The position numbers were made by a program, and so were the translations under genes. From contig CBDTXZ010000004.1 of NCBI GenBank assembly GCA_965364515.1, forward strand, positions 1 through 39,115: 39,115 bases of DNA, written 5' to 3'. Under the pieces are notes generated by a model. It had not been told where the DNA came from, made no database searches, and worked only from the letters and a program-made list of their open reading frames with translations. The stretch is from JAHEDH01 sp965364515. GTDB lineage: Bacteria > Actinomycetota > Acidimicrobiia > Spongiisociales > ZC4RG35. Below are positions 16,245 through 24,756 of this stretch, piece after piece (position 1 is the first letter of the stretch; every line of letters starts with the position of its first letter).

Positions 16245-17306
16245 ATGGAGCATCTGGCCGGACTGATCGAATCCACCCGGCATCTGGCGACGCCGTTCCT
16301 GGTCGTCGACCCGGGGATCCTGGCGTCGAACATCTCGCGGATGCAGGCGGCGTGCGAGGGTGTCGGCGTCGGGCTCCGACCTCACATCAAGACGCACAAG
16401 TCGTCGGTCGTCGCCCGGATGCAACTCGACGCCGGAGCGGCCGGCGTGACCTGCGCCACCGTTTCCGAGGCGATCGCTCTCGGTGAGGCGGGCTGCCGAA
16501 CCGACGTCTACATCTCCACCCCGGTGTTCCTCGACCGTCCCAAGGCGAGACTCGTGGAGCGTGCAGCAGGTCTCCATGATCGGCTGACGATGACGGTCGA
16601 CAGCGTCCCCGTCGTCCGGTCGGTCCTCGACTGGTCCTCGGTCGCCGTGATGGTCGAGGTCGACAGCGGACTCGGGCGGACTGGAGCGAGACCGGAGGCG
16701 GCGGCGGAGTTGGCCCGGATGGCAGGTGACCGGTTCGTGGGATTCGCAACCCATGGCGGTCACGGATACGCCCCGGGTGCGGCCGCCGCTGCGGGTGCGG
16801 ACGAGCGTCGTGCACTCGCAGAGTCGATTCGGCTCTTCGGAGGCAGGGTCGGCGTCGTGAGCGCCGGTTCCACCCCGACGGCGCCCCACGCGCTCGGCGA
16901 GCCGGTGAACGAGCTGCGTCCCGGCACCTACGTGTTCGGCGACCACCAACAGGTCCTCCTCGGCGCGTGTGGTCGATCCGATGTCGCGGCCGCCGTGATC
17001 GCCACCGTGATCCACGTCTCGGCTGGGCGCTTCGTGATCGACGCCGGCGCCAAGGCGCTCACGAAGGATCGAGCCCCGTGGATCGAGTCGTATGGGCGCG
17101 TCGTGGGTCGGTCGGAAGCCGTGGTCGACCGTCTCAACGACAACCACGGGATGGTGAACAGCGAGGACCTGCCTGCGGTCGGCGACAGGGTCGCCGTGGT
17201 ACCCAATCACATCTGCCCGGTCGTCAACCTCTTCGATCAGATCTGGCTCGTCGAGCCGGACGCCGCCGTGAGCGTGCACGTGGACCTCCGGGGACACCTG
17301 ACCTGA
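16245..17306 (+). CDS. DSD1-family PLP enzyme (D-threonine aldolase / D-serine dehydratase-like)
   Basis: 353 aa with an alanine-racemase-type fold. TPFLVVDPGILASNI opens the barrel; RPHIKTHK (about 45-52) contains the PLP lysine K49; EVDSGLGRTG (about 139-148) and SAGSTPT (about 206-212) complete the cofactor pocket. The C-terminal PNHICPVVNLFD has H322 and C324, the His-x-Cys metal-binding pair of eukaryotic-type D-serine dehydratase and D-threonine aldolase. It would split or dehydrate a D-beta-hydroxy amino acid; which one is undetermined. Its own -10 overlaps the previous stop, so it may be transcribed apart from the LysR-PPOX pair. Confidence 0.87.
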   Translation: MEHLAGLIESTRHLATPFLVVDPGILASNISRMQAACEGVGVGLRPHIKTHKSSVVARMQLDAGAAGVTCATVSEAIALGEAGCRTDVYISTPVFLDRPKARLVERAAGLHDRLTMTVDSVPVVRSVLDWSSVAVMVEVDSGLGRTGARPEAAAELARMAGDRFVGFATHGGHGYAPGAAAAAGADERRALAESIRLFGGRVGVVSAGSTPTAPHALGEPVNELRPGTYVFGDHQQVLLGACGRSDVAAAVIATVIHVSAGRFVIDAGAKALTKDRAPWIESYGRVVGRSEAVVDRLNDNHGMVNSEDLPAVGDRVAVVPNHICPVVNLFDQIWLVEPDAAVSVHVDLRGHLT

Positions 17307-17434
17307 CTAGGCATTCGGGTGGTTTCGGCAATGCTTCTACCGCTGGGCCGTTCTCGGCGGATACTGAGGCGCAGGTCGAGATCTCCCGGACGGGCACCGG
17401 GGCGAACCCGCCGTGGCTGAGACCTCGTAGATGC

Positions 17435-17464
17435 GGTCGGGCACCTGGGCAGAGGTGTCCGACC
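17435..17464. terminator. Bidirectional terminator hairpin
   Basis: A 12-bp uninterrupted stem (one G-U) with the 6-nt loop GGGCAG lies between two convergent genes and begins 8 nt past the stop of the minus-strand gene. There is no U-tract, as is common for actinobacterial terminators. It is the strongest hairpin I found by eye in the window. Confidence 0.7.
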
Positions 17465-17472
17465 GACTTCGT

Positions 17473-17856
17473 TCAGTGGACGATTTCTCGATCCGGCAGG
17501 ATCTTGAGGATCACCCGTTCGCTCTGGATCTGATTCGGATACGGCTTGCCGAAGTAGCGATGGGAGAGCGCATCGATGTGTCGCCGGGCCTCCGGACCGC
17601 CGACCTCCTCGACCACCGTGCCTCTGACCTCGGAATAGGAGTACCCGTCGTTGGCGTCCATGATCGTGACGGTCGCCCGCGAATCCCTCCGGATGTTCTC
17701 GTACTTCCTCCGGTGGACCTCGGTGTTGATCAAGATGTGTTCGTCGTCGTGGTCGACCCACATGACGTGGGACTGCGGAGTTCCGTCCGGCATCAGCGTC
17801 GTCAGGACGGCGAAATTCCGACCCGAGGCGAGCGCCTTGGTCTTCTCGTCGAGCAC
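17473..17856 (-). CDS. PPOX-class F420-dependent-type oxidoreductase
   Basis: 127 aa, a single split-barrel domain: FAVLTTLMPDGTPQSHVMWVDHDDEHILINTE (about 15-46), then RRKYENIRRDSRATVTIMD and a terminal ILKILPDREIV. TLMPDG.PQS..MW is the hallmark of actinobacterial F420- or flavin-binding PPOX proteins. I chose GTG at 17856, 7 nt after the heliorhodopsin stop; the open frame to 17889 overlaps that gene. Being second in a two-gene unit with heliorhodopsin suggests a functional link such as flavin or light-related redox (inference). The transcript would end at the 17435-17464 hairpin. Confidence 0.83.
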   Translation of the reverse strand: MLDEKTKALASGRNFAVLTTLMPDGTPQSHVMWVDHDDEHILINTEVHRRKYENIRRDSRATVTIMDANDGYSYSEVRGTVVEEVGGPEARRHIDALSHRYFGKPYPNQIQSERVILKILPDREIVH

Positions 17857-17863
17857 GTTCGGC

Positions 17864-18634
17864 TCAGGCCGGCGGCACGAGGGTGCCACCGAACACCTGC
17901 CAGGCCAGTGCCGACTTGGCCAGGAGGCTCAACAGGATGTACATCCGCTCTCCGGACAGGTAGTTCTTCCACCTGCCGATCTGTCGGTACTGGGCCCACT
18001 GCGTGAATGCGAAGCTGTTGAAGAAGACGAACAGTGAGAAGAAGATCCCGTACACGAAGCCGGGAGGTTGAGCGTCGCTGCCCGGGGACACCAGATAGAT
18101 CCCGATGGCGATCCAGGGGACGATGCCGAGCACGCAGCCCATCCAGAACGGCCAGAGCGAGCCGCCCGGCTCCTCGTACCGCTCCTGAACCGACCCGAAG
18201 AAGATCATCCCGGCGTTCACGCCGAACAGTGCAATCAAGGCGGCGACATTCGTGATCCCGGGGAGCACGGCGATCAACACGATCATGATCGAAGACGACA
18301 GCGAGTATTCGATCCAGCGGAACTGGTTCTGTCCGCGACTCAGCTGATCTCGATACCTCCCCGGCATCAGGACACCGACGAGCAGGTGGAAGAACGCCGA
18401 GAGGAAGAGGAAGGCGGCCACGGCCCAGGCCACGTTGAGCTCGAACAGCGTGTCGGGCGCAGGTGCGGCGGTCCCCGGGGGTCCAGCAGGGAAGGCAGCC
18501 GTGACGGGCAGCGAGAAGTCGGTTGCGAGGGCGACCACGGCCACGCCCTGGACGGCGTGCAACACGGCCATCACGATGTTGTAGATACGAAGTTTGCGGA
18601 ATGTGTCGTCCGTCACTTCGACTCGGCTCACCAC
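17864..18634 (-). CDS. Heliorhodopsin
   Basis: 256 aa, seven hydrophobic segments. The retinal Schiff-base lysine is K240 in SLLAKSALAWQVF (helix 7), and RWIEYSLSSSIMI (helix 3) contains the counterion glutamate E109. H26 and H83 match the two conserved inner histidines of heliorhodopsin 48C12 (H23, H80; there E107, K241). These motifs separate it from type-1 rhodopsins. Heliorhodopsins sit inverted in the membrane (N-terminus inside) and are thought to act as sensors or enzyme regulators rather than pumps. I chose GTG at 18634 because AGGAG lies 5 nt upstream; a TTG at 18664 and a GTG at 18631 are alternatives. An extracellular Pro/Ala/Gly-rich A-B loop is visible at about 48-62. The PPOX gene follows after 7 nt. 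Confidence 0.95.
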   Translation of the reverse strand: MVSRVEVTDDTFRKLRIYNIVMAVLHAVQGVAVVALATDFSLPVTAAFPAGPPGTAAPAPDTLFELNVAWAVAAFLFLSAFFHLLVGVLMPGRYRDQLSRGQNQFRWIEYSLSSSIMIVLIAVLPGITNVAALIALFGVNAGMIFFGSVQERYEEPGGSLWPFWMGCVLGIVPWIAIGIYLVSPGSDAQPPGFVYGIFFSLFVFFNSFAFTQWAQYRQIGRWKNYLSGERMYILLSLLAKSALAWQVFGGTLVPPA

Positions 18635-18675
18635 AGCTGCTCCTCGGTTCGTCGTCTGGGTCAAAAGTCAGGGGA

Positions 18676-18681
18676 ACGCTA
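18676..18681 (-). promoter_or_regulatory. Candidate -10 element of the heliorhodopsin operon
   Basis: TAGCGT on the minus strand about 42 nt before GTG 18634, giving a short leader that carries the GAGGAG ribosome-binding site. No clear -35. The rest of the divergent region (18682-18927) shows no other structure I can support. Confidence 0.4.
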
Positions 18682-18927
18682 TCAGATCGGCGGTGGACGC
18701 TGGGAACCCGCACCCACCACCGATGCCTCAGCTCGATACCCGGTCTACCGGATCTCAACCATCACGTCGCAACAGCACGTGGCCGAGTACGCAGCTTCGA
18801 GTCCGAATCGGCCGGGTCGTCCCGACTCGGGCCATCGGGTTCGGATCGCACCGCCAGTCTCAACCGGTTGAGATCTCCGACCGCGATACGGCATCCGATA
18901 CGCTCACGGCTCCCCTCCAGAGGCACC

Positions 18928-20079
18928 ATGTCGTCACGTCCGCTGCTCAATGCACTCGGCCTCCTCACCCTGGCGAGGCTGGTGATCAACACGGGGCATC
19001 GGCTCGTCTCGCCGTTCCTTCCCGTGATCGCCCGCGGGTTGGGCGTGCCACTCGAATCGGCGGGTGTGCTGGTTGCGGCGCGGTCGGCTGCGGCGATGGC
19101 CACTCCGGCGATCGTGACCGCAGGTCGGAGATACGACCGACGAGCCCTCGTCCTGGTCGGGCTGGCGATCTTCTTCGTCGGGTCGGCCGTCACCGCCGTG
19201 ATCGGTGTGTACGTCGGGGTGATGGCCGGATTCGTCCTGATGGGGCTCGGCAAGGCGGTGTTCGATGTCTCCGGTCAGGCGTATCTGTCGGATCGGGTCC
19301 CCTACGAATCTCGAGCCCGCTGGCTCGCGGCGTTCGAGATCACCTGGGCCGGCGGGTTTCTGCTCGGGGCACCTTTCGTCGGGTGGGCAATCTCCTCGAG
19401 CGGCTGGGAGACCGCCTACGGCGTGATCGCCGGAATCGTCGGGCTGGCATTGCTGCTCGGTGTGAGACTCCTCGGTCCCGACCACGCAGACATGGCCGAG
19501 CGCGGCAAGCTTCGCCTGGACCGGTCGGCAGTCGGCATGCTCGCCGTCGCCATGCTGTTCTCCGCGGGCGGTGAGCTGACTGTTGTGGTTCTGGGAGCGT
19601 GGCTCGAGGATGCGTTCGCGATCGCACTGGTGGGGATCGCCGGTCTGGCGTCACTCATCGGTTTCGCCGAGCTCACCGGTGCGTTCTCCACCGGTGTCTT
19701 CACCGACCGGCTCGGGAAGAAGCGCGCCGTCTCGATCGGCCTCGTGATCAACGCCGTGGGTTACGCCACGATGGGACTCTCCGGTGGGTCGGTGGTCCTC
19801 GGCGTTGGAGGGGCGCTGGTCGCCTTCGCCGGGTTCGAGTTCCTCATCGTCTCGACGTTTCCGCTCGCGTCCGAACTGGTCCCGGGCGGTCGAGGTCGCT
19901 ATCTCGCCTGGCTCGTCGTCGCGATCAGCCTGGGGAGAGCGCTGTCCGGAGTCGCGGGGCCGTTGCTGTTCACGAATCTCGGTTTCGGTTGGAATGCTTC
20001 GACTGCCGTGCTCGTGGACCTCGTGGCACTCGCCGTGTTGCGATCGATGGTGACCGAGCCCGGAGAGCGCAGGACGTGA
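18928..20079 (+). CDS. MFS transporter
   Basis: 383 aa, about 12 hydrophobic segments. The loop between helices 2 and 3 reads GRRYDRRALVL (MFS G-x-x-x-D-R-x-x-R-like motif A), and the corresponding loop in the second half reads FTDRLGKKRAVSIGL, confirming the duplicated MFS layout. The N-terminus starts directly with the first helix region LNALGLLTLARLVINTGHRLVSPFLP. An AGAGG lies a few nt before ATG 18928. The substrate is unknown; the sequence looks like the sugar or drug efflux branches. It is divergent from heliorhodopsin and convergent with the SLH gene, whose stop lies 1 nt away. Confidence 0.85.
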   Translation: MSSRPLLNALGLLTLARLVINTGHRLVSPFLPVIARGLGVPLESAGVLVAARSAAAMATPAIVTAGRRYDRRALVLVGLAIFFVGSAVTAVIGVYVGVMAGFVLMGLGKAVFDVSGQAYLSDRVPYESRARWLAAFEITWAGGFLLGAPFVGWAISSSGWETAYGVIAGIVGLALLLGVRLLGPDHADMAERGKLRLDRSAVGMLAVAMLFSAGGELTVVVLGAWLEDAFAIALVGIAGLASLIGFAELTGAFSTGVFTDRLGKKRAVSIGLVINAVGYATMGLSGGSVVLGVGGALVAFAGFEFLIVSTFPLASELVPGGRGRYLAWLVVAISLGRALSGVAGPLLFTNLGFGWNASTAVLVDLVALAVLRSMVTEPGERRT

Positions 20080-20080
20080 C

Positions 20081-21085
20081 TCAGCGAAACTCGATCGAGA
20101 CTGTTCGGACTGCAGTCGACACGCCGCCGATCGAGACTCGGGCCTCCACGACCACCGTCCCTCGTGTACCTGCCGGGATCGTTCCCGCCCAGTAGCGGTA
20201 GACGGCCCCGCTGCTGCGGTGCGAGGAGACCGTCGTCGGGACGGGGTTGCCATCGATCAACAGGTCGATCCGCGTGTCGGGATCCATCAGGACGGTCGAA
20301 GCGAGGTCCAGATCACCGAGATGGTCGAACATGAACATCGGCACCCGGAGCGCAGTGTCGCGTGCAGGCGACACCTCGACGAGCGATCCGGTGCACCGGA
20401 CCGGAAGGGTCGCTCCGTCGCAAGACGAAGCCACCGGTTGAACGACCCAGATCCCCTCAAGCAGCCGTGAAGCGAAAGAGGCCATCTGTTCGCGCGTGAC
20501 GGGAGTGTCCGGTGAGAACGTGGCGGGCCCGGTACCTCTGGTGATGCCGAGCATGGCCAGCTGGTTGATGGCGGTCTGGATCGCCGGGGTGTGGCCGGCG
20601 ATGTCGACGAATCCCTGGTCCGTTGCGAGCGGTAGCCGGAATCCTGCCGCGCTGTAGGTTCTCGTGAGGAAGAGCGCCATCTGCCATCTCGGCACGGTTC
20701 CATACGGATCGAATCGGTTGTCGCCGACGCCGAGCGTGACATCGAGTTTCCTGAGCGCCTCGATGCTCTCCTGCGACGGCACGCCGAACGTGTCTAGGAA
20801 CGTGGTCTGTGGGATCTCGTAGCGATCCTGTACCCAGCGGAGGGCCGAGTCGAGCCAGGCGGCCATCTCCCAGCGCGCCAACGGCTCCCGTGGGCCGAAC
20901 TCGCCCTCGTCGTCGACGATCGACCGCCAGGCCAGGCAATCGATGTCGAATGCGTGCGTCGACAGTGGATACACGTCGGTGAACCCGGCGCGGGGGATGT
21001 CGGGAGGACAACTCGAGCGCGCAACCTCTGAGGACGGAACGACGGCTGCGATGAGAATCGCAACGGCGCTGATGAGCCGGCTCAA
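20081..21085 (-). CDS. Secreted protein with S-layer homology (SLH) domains
   Basis: 334 aa. The N-terminal hydrophobic segment LISAVAILIAAVVPSS is a signal peptide. Three SLH-like repeats follow: FTDVYPLSTHAFDIDCLAW...FGPREPLARWEMAAWL (about 34-80), a middle one ending NRFDPYGTVPRWQMALFL (about 115-150), and GFVDIAGHTPAIQTAINQLAMLGIT...FSPDTPVTREQMASF (about 160-210). SLH domains hold proteins to secondary cell-wall polymers, so this is probably a cell-surface protein. The C-terminal ~120 residues are a beta-rich domain of unknown role. TTG at 21085 is chosen because GGGAGG lies 6 nt upstream and the signal peptide begins there. Confidence 0.82.
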   Translation of the reverse strand: MSRLISAVAILIAAVVPSSEVARSSCPPDIPRAGFTDVYPLSTHAFDIDCLAWRSIVDDEGEFGPREPLARWEMAAWLDSALRWVQDRYEIPQTTFLDTFGVPSQESIEALRKLDVTLGVGDNRFDPYGTVPRWQMALFLTRTYSAAGFRLPLATDQGFVDIAGHTPAIQTAINQLAMLGITRGTGPATFSPDTPVTREQMASFASRLLEGIWVVQPVASSCDGATLPVRCTGSLVEVSPARDTALRVPMFMFDHLGDLDLASTVLMDPDTRIDLLIDGNPVPTTVSSHRSSGAVYRYWAGTIPAGTRGTVVVEARVSIGGVSTAVRTVSIEFR

Positions 21086-21091
21086 ACGCTG

Positions 21092-21097
21092 CCTCCC
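21092..21097 (-). promoter_or_regulatory. Shine-Dalgarno GGGAGG deciding a TTG start
   Basis: Located 6 nt before TTG 21085; it favours that start over the in-frame extension to 21148, which would put 21 polar residues before the signal peptide. Confidence 0.65.
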
Positions 21098-21135
21098 GTC
21101 GTGGTCGATCGGGAGTATGGCCGCTCCCCGAGCGT

Positions 21136-21726
21136 TTGGTTCGCACAATCCGCCCGTTCGACGATCATGACGTCGTGTTTCCAGACGAACCGGACGATGC
21201 CGACTTCGAAGTCGACGACTGGGATGAGCCCGACGAGGACCCGATCGGACGCCGCCGAATCCCGCTGTCGTGGCGCATCATCGGCGTCGCGGCGGCACTG
21301 TCGATGTTCTCGATCCCGCTCTTCAATCTCATCGACGCCCGAACCCCGCAGATCGCCGACAACGGGCTCGAAGTCTGCCGGTTCGACTACTGCGTGGTGG
21401 AACAGCACATCGTCGCAGCCGGCATGGGGACCACCATGGCCGAGATGGCTTCACTGGTCGTCCCCGATTCTGAGGTCCAGTCCTATGTCGATGCGATGAT
21501 CGACGTGGTCGGCGGTCCACAGGTGACGGTGGAGGTCGTGGATGAGCTTCCTGGAGATCTCGGGGGACGCTACTCCCCGGCTTCGAGACTCATCCAGATC
21601 GATCGTCCGGCAACCGTTTGGGTCATCGCACACGAAGTGGCCCACACGGTGTCGCAGGGTCACGACGAGGAGTTCCGGGAGACCCTCGAAGGGCTCGGCC
21701 GGTTCTTCGAACGGAACACCAGGTAG
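21136..21726 (+). CDS. Membrane-anchored HExxH putative metallopeptidase
   Basis: 196 aa. An acidic cytosolic N-terminus (Asp/Glu-rich, about 9-37) is followed by one membrane helix (about 46-65), then an extracytoplasmic domain containing IAHEVAHTVSQGHDEEF near residues 168-184. HEVAH with a third His six residues on and a trailing E-F resembles the minimal zinc site of SprT/WLM-like peptidases, HExxHx5H. No other domain is recognisable, so I infer a small zinc peptidase without a known substrate. The start is uncertain: TTG 21136 is the first in frame, and GTG 21178 is an alternative. Divergent from the SLH gene. Confidence 0.6.
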   Translation: MVRTIRPFDDHDVVFPDEPDDADFEVDDWDEPDEDPIGRRRIPLSWRIIGVAAALSMFSIPLFNLIDARTPQIADNGLEVCRFDYCVVEQHIVAAGMGTTMAEMASLVVPDSEVQSYVDAMIDVVGGPQVTVEVVDELPGDLGGRYSPASRLIQIDRPATVWVIAHEVAHTVSQGHDEEFRETLEGLGRFFERNTR

Positions 21727-21729
21727 CGT
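21724..21729 (+). promoter_or_regulatory. Candidate -10 element before the 22-aa leader ORF
   Basis: TAGCGT overlapping the upstream stop codon. A transcript from it would start near 21736, just before the GGAGAGGG ribosome-binding site of the leader ORF. Confidence 0.35.
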
Positions 21730-21753
21730 GCACCTGTCGTCTGGAGAGGGCAC

Positions 21754-21822
21754 ATGCACCAGATCGAGTACGCAGATCCCAGCGGGCGAGCCGGCGGGTC
21801 CGAGGCGATCCGGCGCCCATGA
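21754..21822 (+). CDS. 22-aa leader ORF, translationally coupled
   Basis: ATG 21754 has GGAGAGGG 4 nt upstream. The 22-residue product begins MHQIEYADPSGRAGG and shows no attenuator-like run of one amino acid. Its TGA overlaps the next gene's ATG (ATGA), while that next gene has no ribosome-binding site of its own outside the coding part of this ORF. It therefore looks like a short coupling ORF; it could also be a chance ORF. Confidence 0.4.
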   Translation: MHQIEYADPSGRAGGSEAIRRP

Positions 21823-22283
21823 GTCGTCGCGAGATACGTCGGGCACGCTTCGCCGAGTCTTCCGAGGCGATCGCCGGTCTCGCTGATGCGCCGTACCGGG
21901 CAGCTAGGCGCACCGGCAACGATCCCGTGAGCCTCTCGGTGCTCGCGACGACGGTCGGCGGGTTCCGCGTGAGAGTCGAGAACGCTGCGACCTGGCTCGA
22001 GAGCAACCATCCACGGGAGGGCCGGGTCTATCGCTCGTTGGCTCAGGTGGTCGAACGAGATGTGCATTCGAAACTGGCTTCCAGCCTCGAACCGGACGAG
22101 CTCACGGGCGCGGAGCGCACCGCCGGCGGACGGTTCGATCCCGACCCGCAGGTCAGACGGGCGATCCGTGCCTGGGCTCGGCTCTCTCGCAGGAAATCGC
22201 GAAGGTTCGGACTACCCGTCGGACTGATCACGGCCGGAGTCGAGCGTGCGATCGCAACGGTCCGCCAGCCCGACGGCGCGTGA
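21819..22283 (+). CDS. Hypothetical basic protein
   Basis: 154 aa, starting MSRREIRRARFAESSEAIAGL, strongly basic at both ends (RAWARLSRRKSRRFG near 126-140) and predicted mostly helical, without a signal or membrane segment. I do not recognise the family. ATG 21819 overlaps the stop of the 22-aa leader ORF, and its own stop overlaps the FAD oxidoreductase start (TGATG), so it sits inside a coupled chain. The arginine-rich composition would allow nucleic-acid binding, but no motif supports this. Confidence 0.55.
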   Translation: MSRREIRRARFAESSEAIAGLADAPYRAARRTGNDPVSLSVLATTVGGFRVRVENAATWLESNHPREGRVYRSLAQVVERDVHSKLASSLEPDELTGAERTAGGRFDPDPQVRRAIRAWARLSRRKSRRFGLPVGLITAGVERAIATVRQPDGA

Positions 22284-23404
22284 TGAAGCATCTGTATGCG
22301 GTCGTCGGCGCCGGTCTGGTCGGGTCTGCGCTGACCCGCCGGCTCGCCGAGGCCGGGCACCGGGTGGTCTGCTTCGGGCCCGGACACGGGAAGCGGCCGT
22401 TCTCCAGCCACGACGATTCCGGCAGGATCACGCGGGTCCTCGACGGTTCGGATGTCTGGGCCACGTTGGCTGCCCGCGCGATCGCCGGGTATCCGGACAT
22501 CGAAGCGCGCTCCGGCGTCCGCTTCCATCATCCCGTCGGCGTGTTGTGGTCGGCCGGCTCCGAACGTCCGCTCGAACCGCTTCGAGCGGTCGGCCGGGCG
22601 TTCGGCGTCGACCACCGCGCAGGTCTGGGCGGCTGGGAGGGCGTGATCGGACCTTCCGGCGATCCATCGTTGCTGGAGCGCTCTCCTGCCGGGTATGTGG
22701 CGCCCAGAGAGATGTTGCGGGCCCATCGAACGCTCGCAATGATCACAGGAGCATCCTTCGACCCAAGGGTGGTGGTGGCCGTCGATTCGAACGCGGGCAG
22801 GTGTTCGGTGACGCTCTCAGATGGCGAGACCGCCCTGTTCGACCGGGTCGCCGTCGCCGCCGGCGCAGGCACGAGGGAGCTCCTTGGACTCGATCTCTCG
22901 GTGTCGGGCGAAGTGGTGATCGACGCGGCCGTTCCCGACGACGTGGGTGAGCGGCTCGCCGGGCTCCCATGCATCGGGCGTCTCAGCTCCGACGGCGCCG
23001 TCGTCGAGGGATACCTCACTCCGCCGATCCGCGGCGGCGACGGGTGGGCGATCAAGTTCGGTGCCGAGGTGGGGGCGAGTCCCGATCTCGACACCGCAGA
23101 GTCGATCGTCGAGTGGATGACGGGGACCGAGCACCGCATCCGGCTTCCGGCGATGTCCCAGGCCCTCTCCGATCTCCTGCCCCCGATCGTCTTCGGCCGG
23201 ATTCGATCTCGACCCTGTGTCTACACGCGAACCCCGACGGGTCTGCCCATCGTCGATGAGGTGGCCGATGGTGTCGTTGCCGTCACGGGTGGCAATGGCC
23301 GGATGGCCAAGAGTGCCGACGCCGTCGCCGCTCTCGCCGCACCACTCGTCTCGAGCGGAAGCTGGGACGGTGAGCTCGCCCCCGGCCTCTTCGCAGCCAC
23401 GTAG
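22283..23404 (+). CDS. FAD-dependent oxidoreductase (DAO / sarcosine-oxidase-like)
   Basis: 373 aa. The N-terminal dinucleotide fold YAVVGAGLVGSALTRRLAEAG (about 5-25) binds FAD. SSHDDSGRITRVLDG (about 43-57) matches the conserved S-R-x-x-R region of sarcosine and N-methyl amino-acid oxidases. DRVAVAAGAGTRELL (about 189-203) is the second FAD-contacting strand, and TPTGLPIVDEVADGVVAVTGGNGRMAKSA (about 312-340) is the C-terminal one. It would oxidise a secondary or primary amine or D-amino acid. I see no clear covalent-flavin cysteine. A GTG at 22280 is an alternative start. Confidence 0.82.
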   Translation: MKHLYAVVGAGLVGSALTRRLAEAGHRVVCFGPGHGKRPFSSHDDSGRITRVLDGSDVWATLAARAIAGYPDIEARSGVRFHHPVGVLWSAGSERPLEPLRAVGRAFGVDHRAGLGGWEGVIGPSGDPSLLERSPAGYVAPREMLRAHRTLAMITGASFDPRVVVAVDSNAGRCSVTLSDGETALFDRVAVAAGAGTRELLGLDLSVSGEVVIDAAVPDDVGERLAGLPCIGRLSSDGAVVEGYLTPPIRGGDGWAIKFGAEVGASPDLDTAESIVEWMTGTEHRIRLPAMSQALSDLLPPIVFGRIRSRPCVYTRTPTGLPIVDEVADGVVAVTGGNGRMAKSADAVAALAAPLVSSGSWDGELAPGLFAAT

Positions 23405-23436
23405 ACAGACCGTTGCGGCCCGGGGATCCAGGCCGG

Positions 23437-24678
23437 TCAGAGCCGGCGCACTTCGATGCGGGTGATACGCCGGCCACGAAGTCCGATGACCTTCAAGGTG
23501 TGGCCTTCGTAGGTGACCTTGTCCCCGAGTCGTGGCACTCGGCCCAGTTCGGCCATGAGCAGACCGGCCGCCGTGTTCCAGTCGTCGTCCTCGAGGTCGC
23601 GGTTCATCAGCTCGCCAAGATCCTCGACGGGAACCGTCCCATCGACGACCCAGGTGTCCTCGTCGACCCGGCTGATCTCCTCGGACACCGGCGACAGGCT
23701 GATCGACCCGAGGAGCTCTTCGACGATGTCCTCAACCGTGACGAGACCCGCGGTGCCGCCGTACTCGTCGACGACGACGGCCAGGTGGGTGGTGGTCTGC
23801 TGCATCTCCTGGAGGAGGTCGAGGACCCGCTTCGATTGGGGCACCACGAGAACCTCCTCGGCCAGCGAGCCGACCTCGACGATGTGCCGACGCTCGACCG
23901 GAACGGCGATCATGTCCCTCAGCCCGACGACGCCCGTCATGTTCTCCCTCGACTCGACGTAGACGGGTAGCCGACGGTGGCCGGATTCGATGGCGATGTC
24001 GATGGCCTCGTGGACCGTCATCGTGGTTTCGACGGCGACGACATCGGTGCGGGGCACCATGACGTCGTCGGCTTCGCGGTCACCGACCCGAAAGGCCCGA
24101 TCGATGAGCTGAGCGTCCTCGTCGGTGATCTCCCCCTCGGTCGCCGCCGCAGTCGCAAGCATGCGCAATTCGTCTTCGGTGACCGTGGGCGAGCCCTCCA
24201 TGCCCTTCCCGGGCATTTGAAGATCGGCGATCCAGACCAGGATCGAGACGATCGGGCGGAGGATTCGCTCGACGATCGCCAACGGGATTGCGGTGAGGAG
24301 AGCCACCCTGTCGGCGTTTCGCACGGCATAGGTCTTCGGGATCGCCTCGGCGTAGATGTACATGATCACCGTCAGGCCGACGGACGCGATGGTCGGGCCG
24401 ATGCGTTCGTCGAACCACCTGATGGCGAGGATGCCGGCGACGGTTGCCGCTGCGATCTGACTGAGAAGCGCCGCGAGAAGGATCGCATTGAGCACGTTGG
24501 ACATTCGCGAAGTCATCTCCTGCAGGCGGCGGGCGCGTCGCGAGCCTCCGGCGGCCATCGCCTCGACACGGACCGCGGGGACGCGCAGGAACGCGGCTTC
24601 GGCGGCGGCGATGAAGATCGAGAAGGCGAGCAGCGCCGCCAGGACCAGGAGAAGCGGCAGATCGGCCTGGAGATTCAT
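23437..24678 (-). CDS. CNNM/hemolysin-family membrane protein (DUF21-CBS-CorC)
   Basis: 413 aa. The DUF21 membrane domain covers about 1-190 with three to four hydrophobic segments. A CBS pair follows (about 205-325) containing VMVPRTDVVAVE and LAVVVDEYGGTAGLVTVEDIVEELLG, the family's best conserved stretch. A CorC_HlyC domain forms the end (about 340-413). Family members act in magnesium or cobalt homeostasis, probably as efflux transporters; 'hemolysin' is historical. The start region lacks a convincing ribosome-binding site. It lies 78 nt downstream of the selenoprotein gene on the same strand and is convergent with the FAD oxidoreductase. Confidence 0.9.
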   Translation of the reverse strand: MNLQADLPLLLVLAALLAFSIFIAAAEAAFLRVPAVRVEAMAAGGSRRARRLQEMTSRMSNVLNAILLAALLSQIAAATVAGILAIRWFDERIGPTIASVGLTVIMYIYAEAIPKTYAVRNADRVALLTAIPLAIVERILRPIVSILVWIADLQMPGKGMEGSPTVTEDELRMLATAAATEGEITDEDAQLIDRAFRVGDREADDVMVPRTDVVAVETTMTVHEAIDIAIESGHRRLPVYVESRENMTGVVGLRDMIAVPVERRHIVEVGSLAEEVLVVPQSKRVLDLLQEMQQTTTHLAVVVDEYGGTAGLVTVEDIVEELLGSISLSPVSEEISRVDEDTWVVDGTVPVEDLGELMNRDLEDDDWNTAAGLLMAELGRVPRLGDKVTYEGHTLKVIGLRGRRITRIEVRRL

Positions 24679-24756
24679 GGCCCCGAGTCAAGCATGGCGC
24701 ACGTCAGCTTCGCATCCCGGGAGTCGAAGGGAGTCCGCAGAAGGGCGAATCGACGA

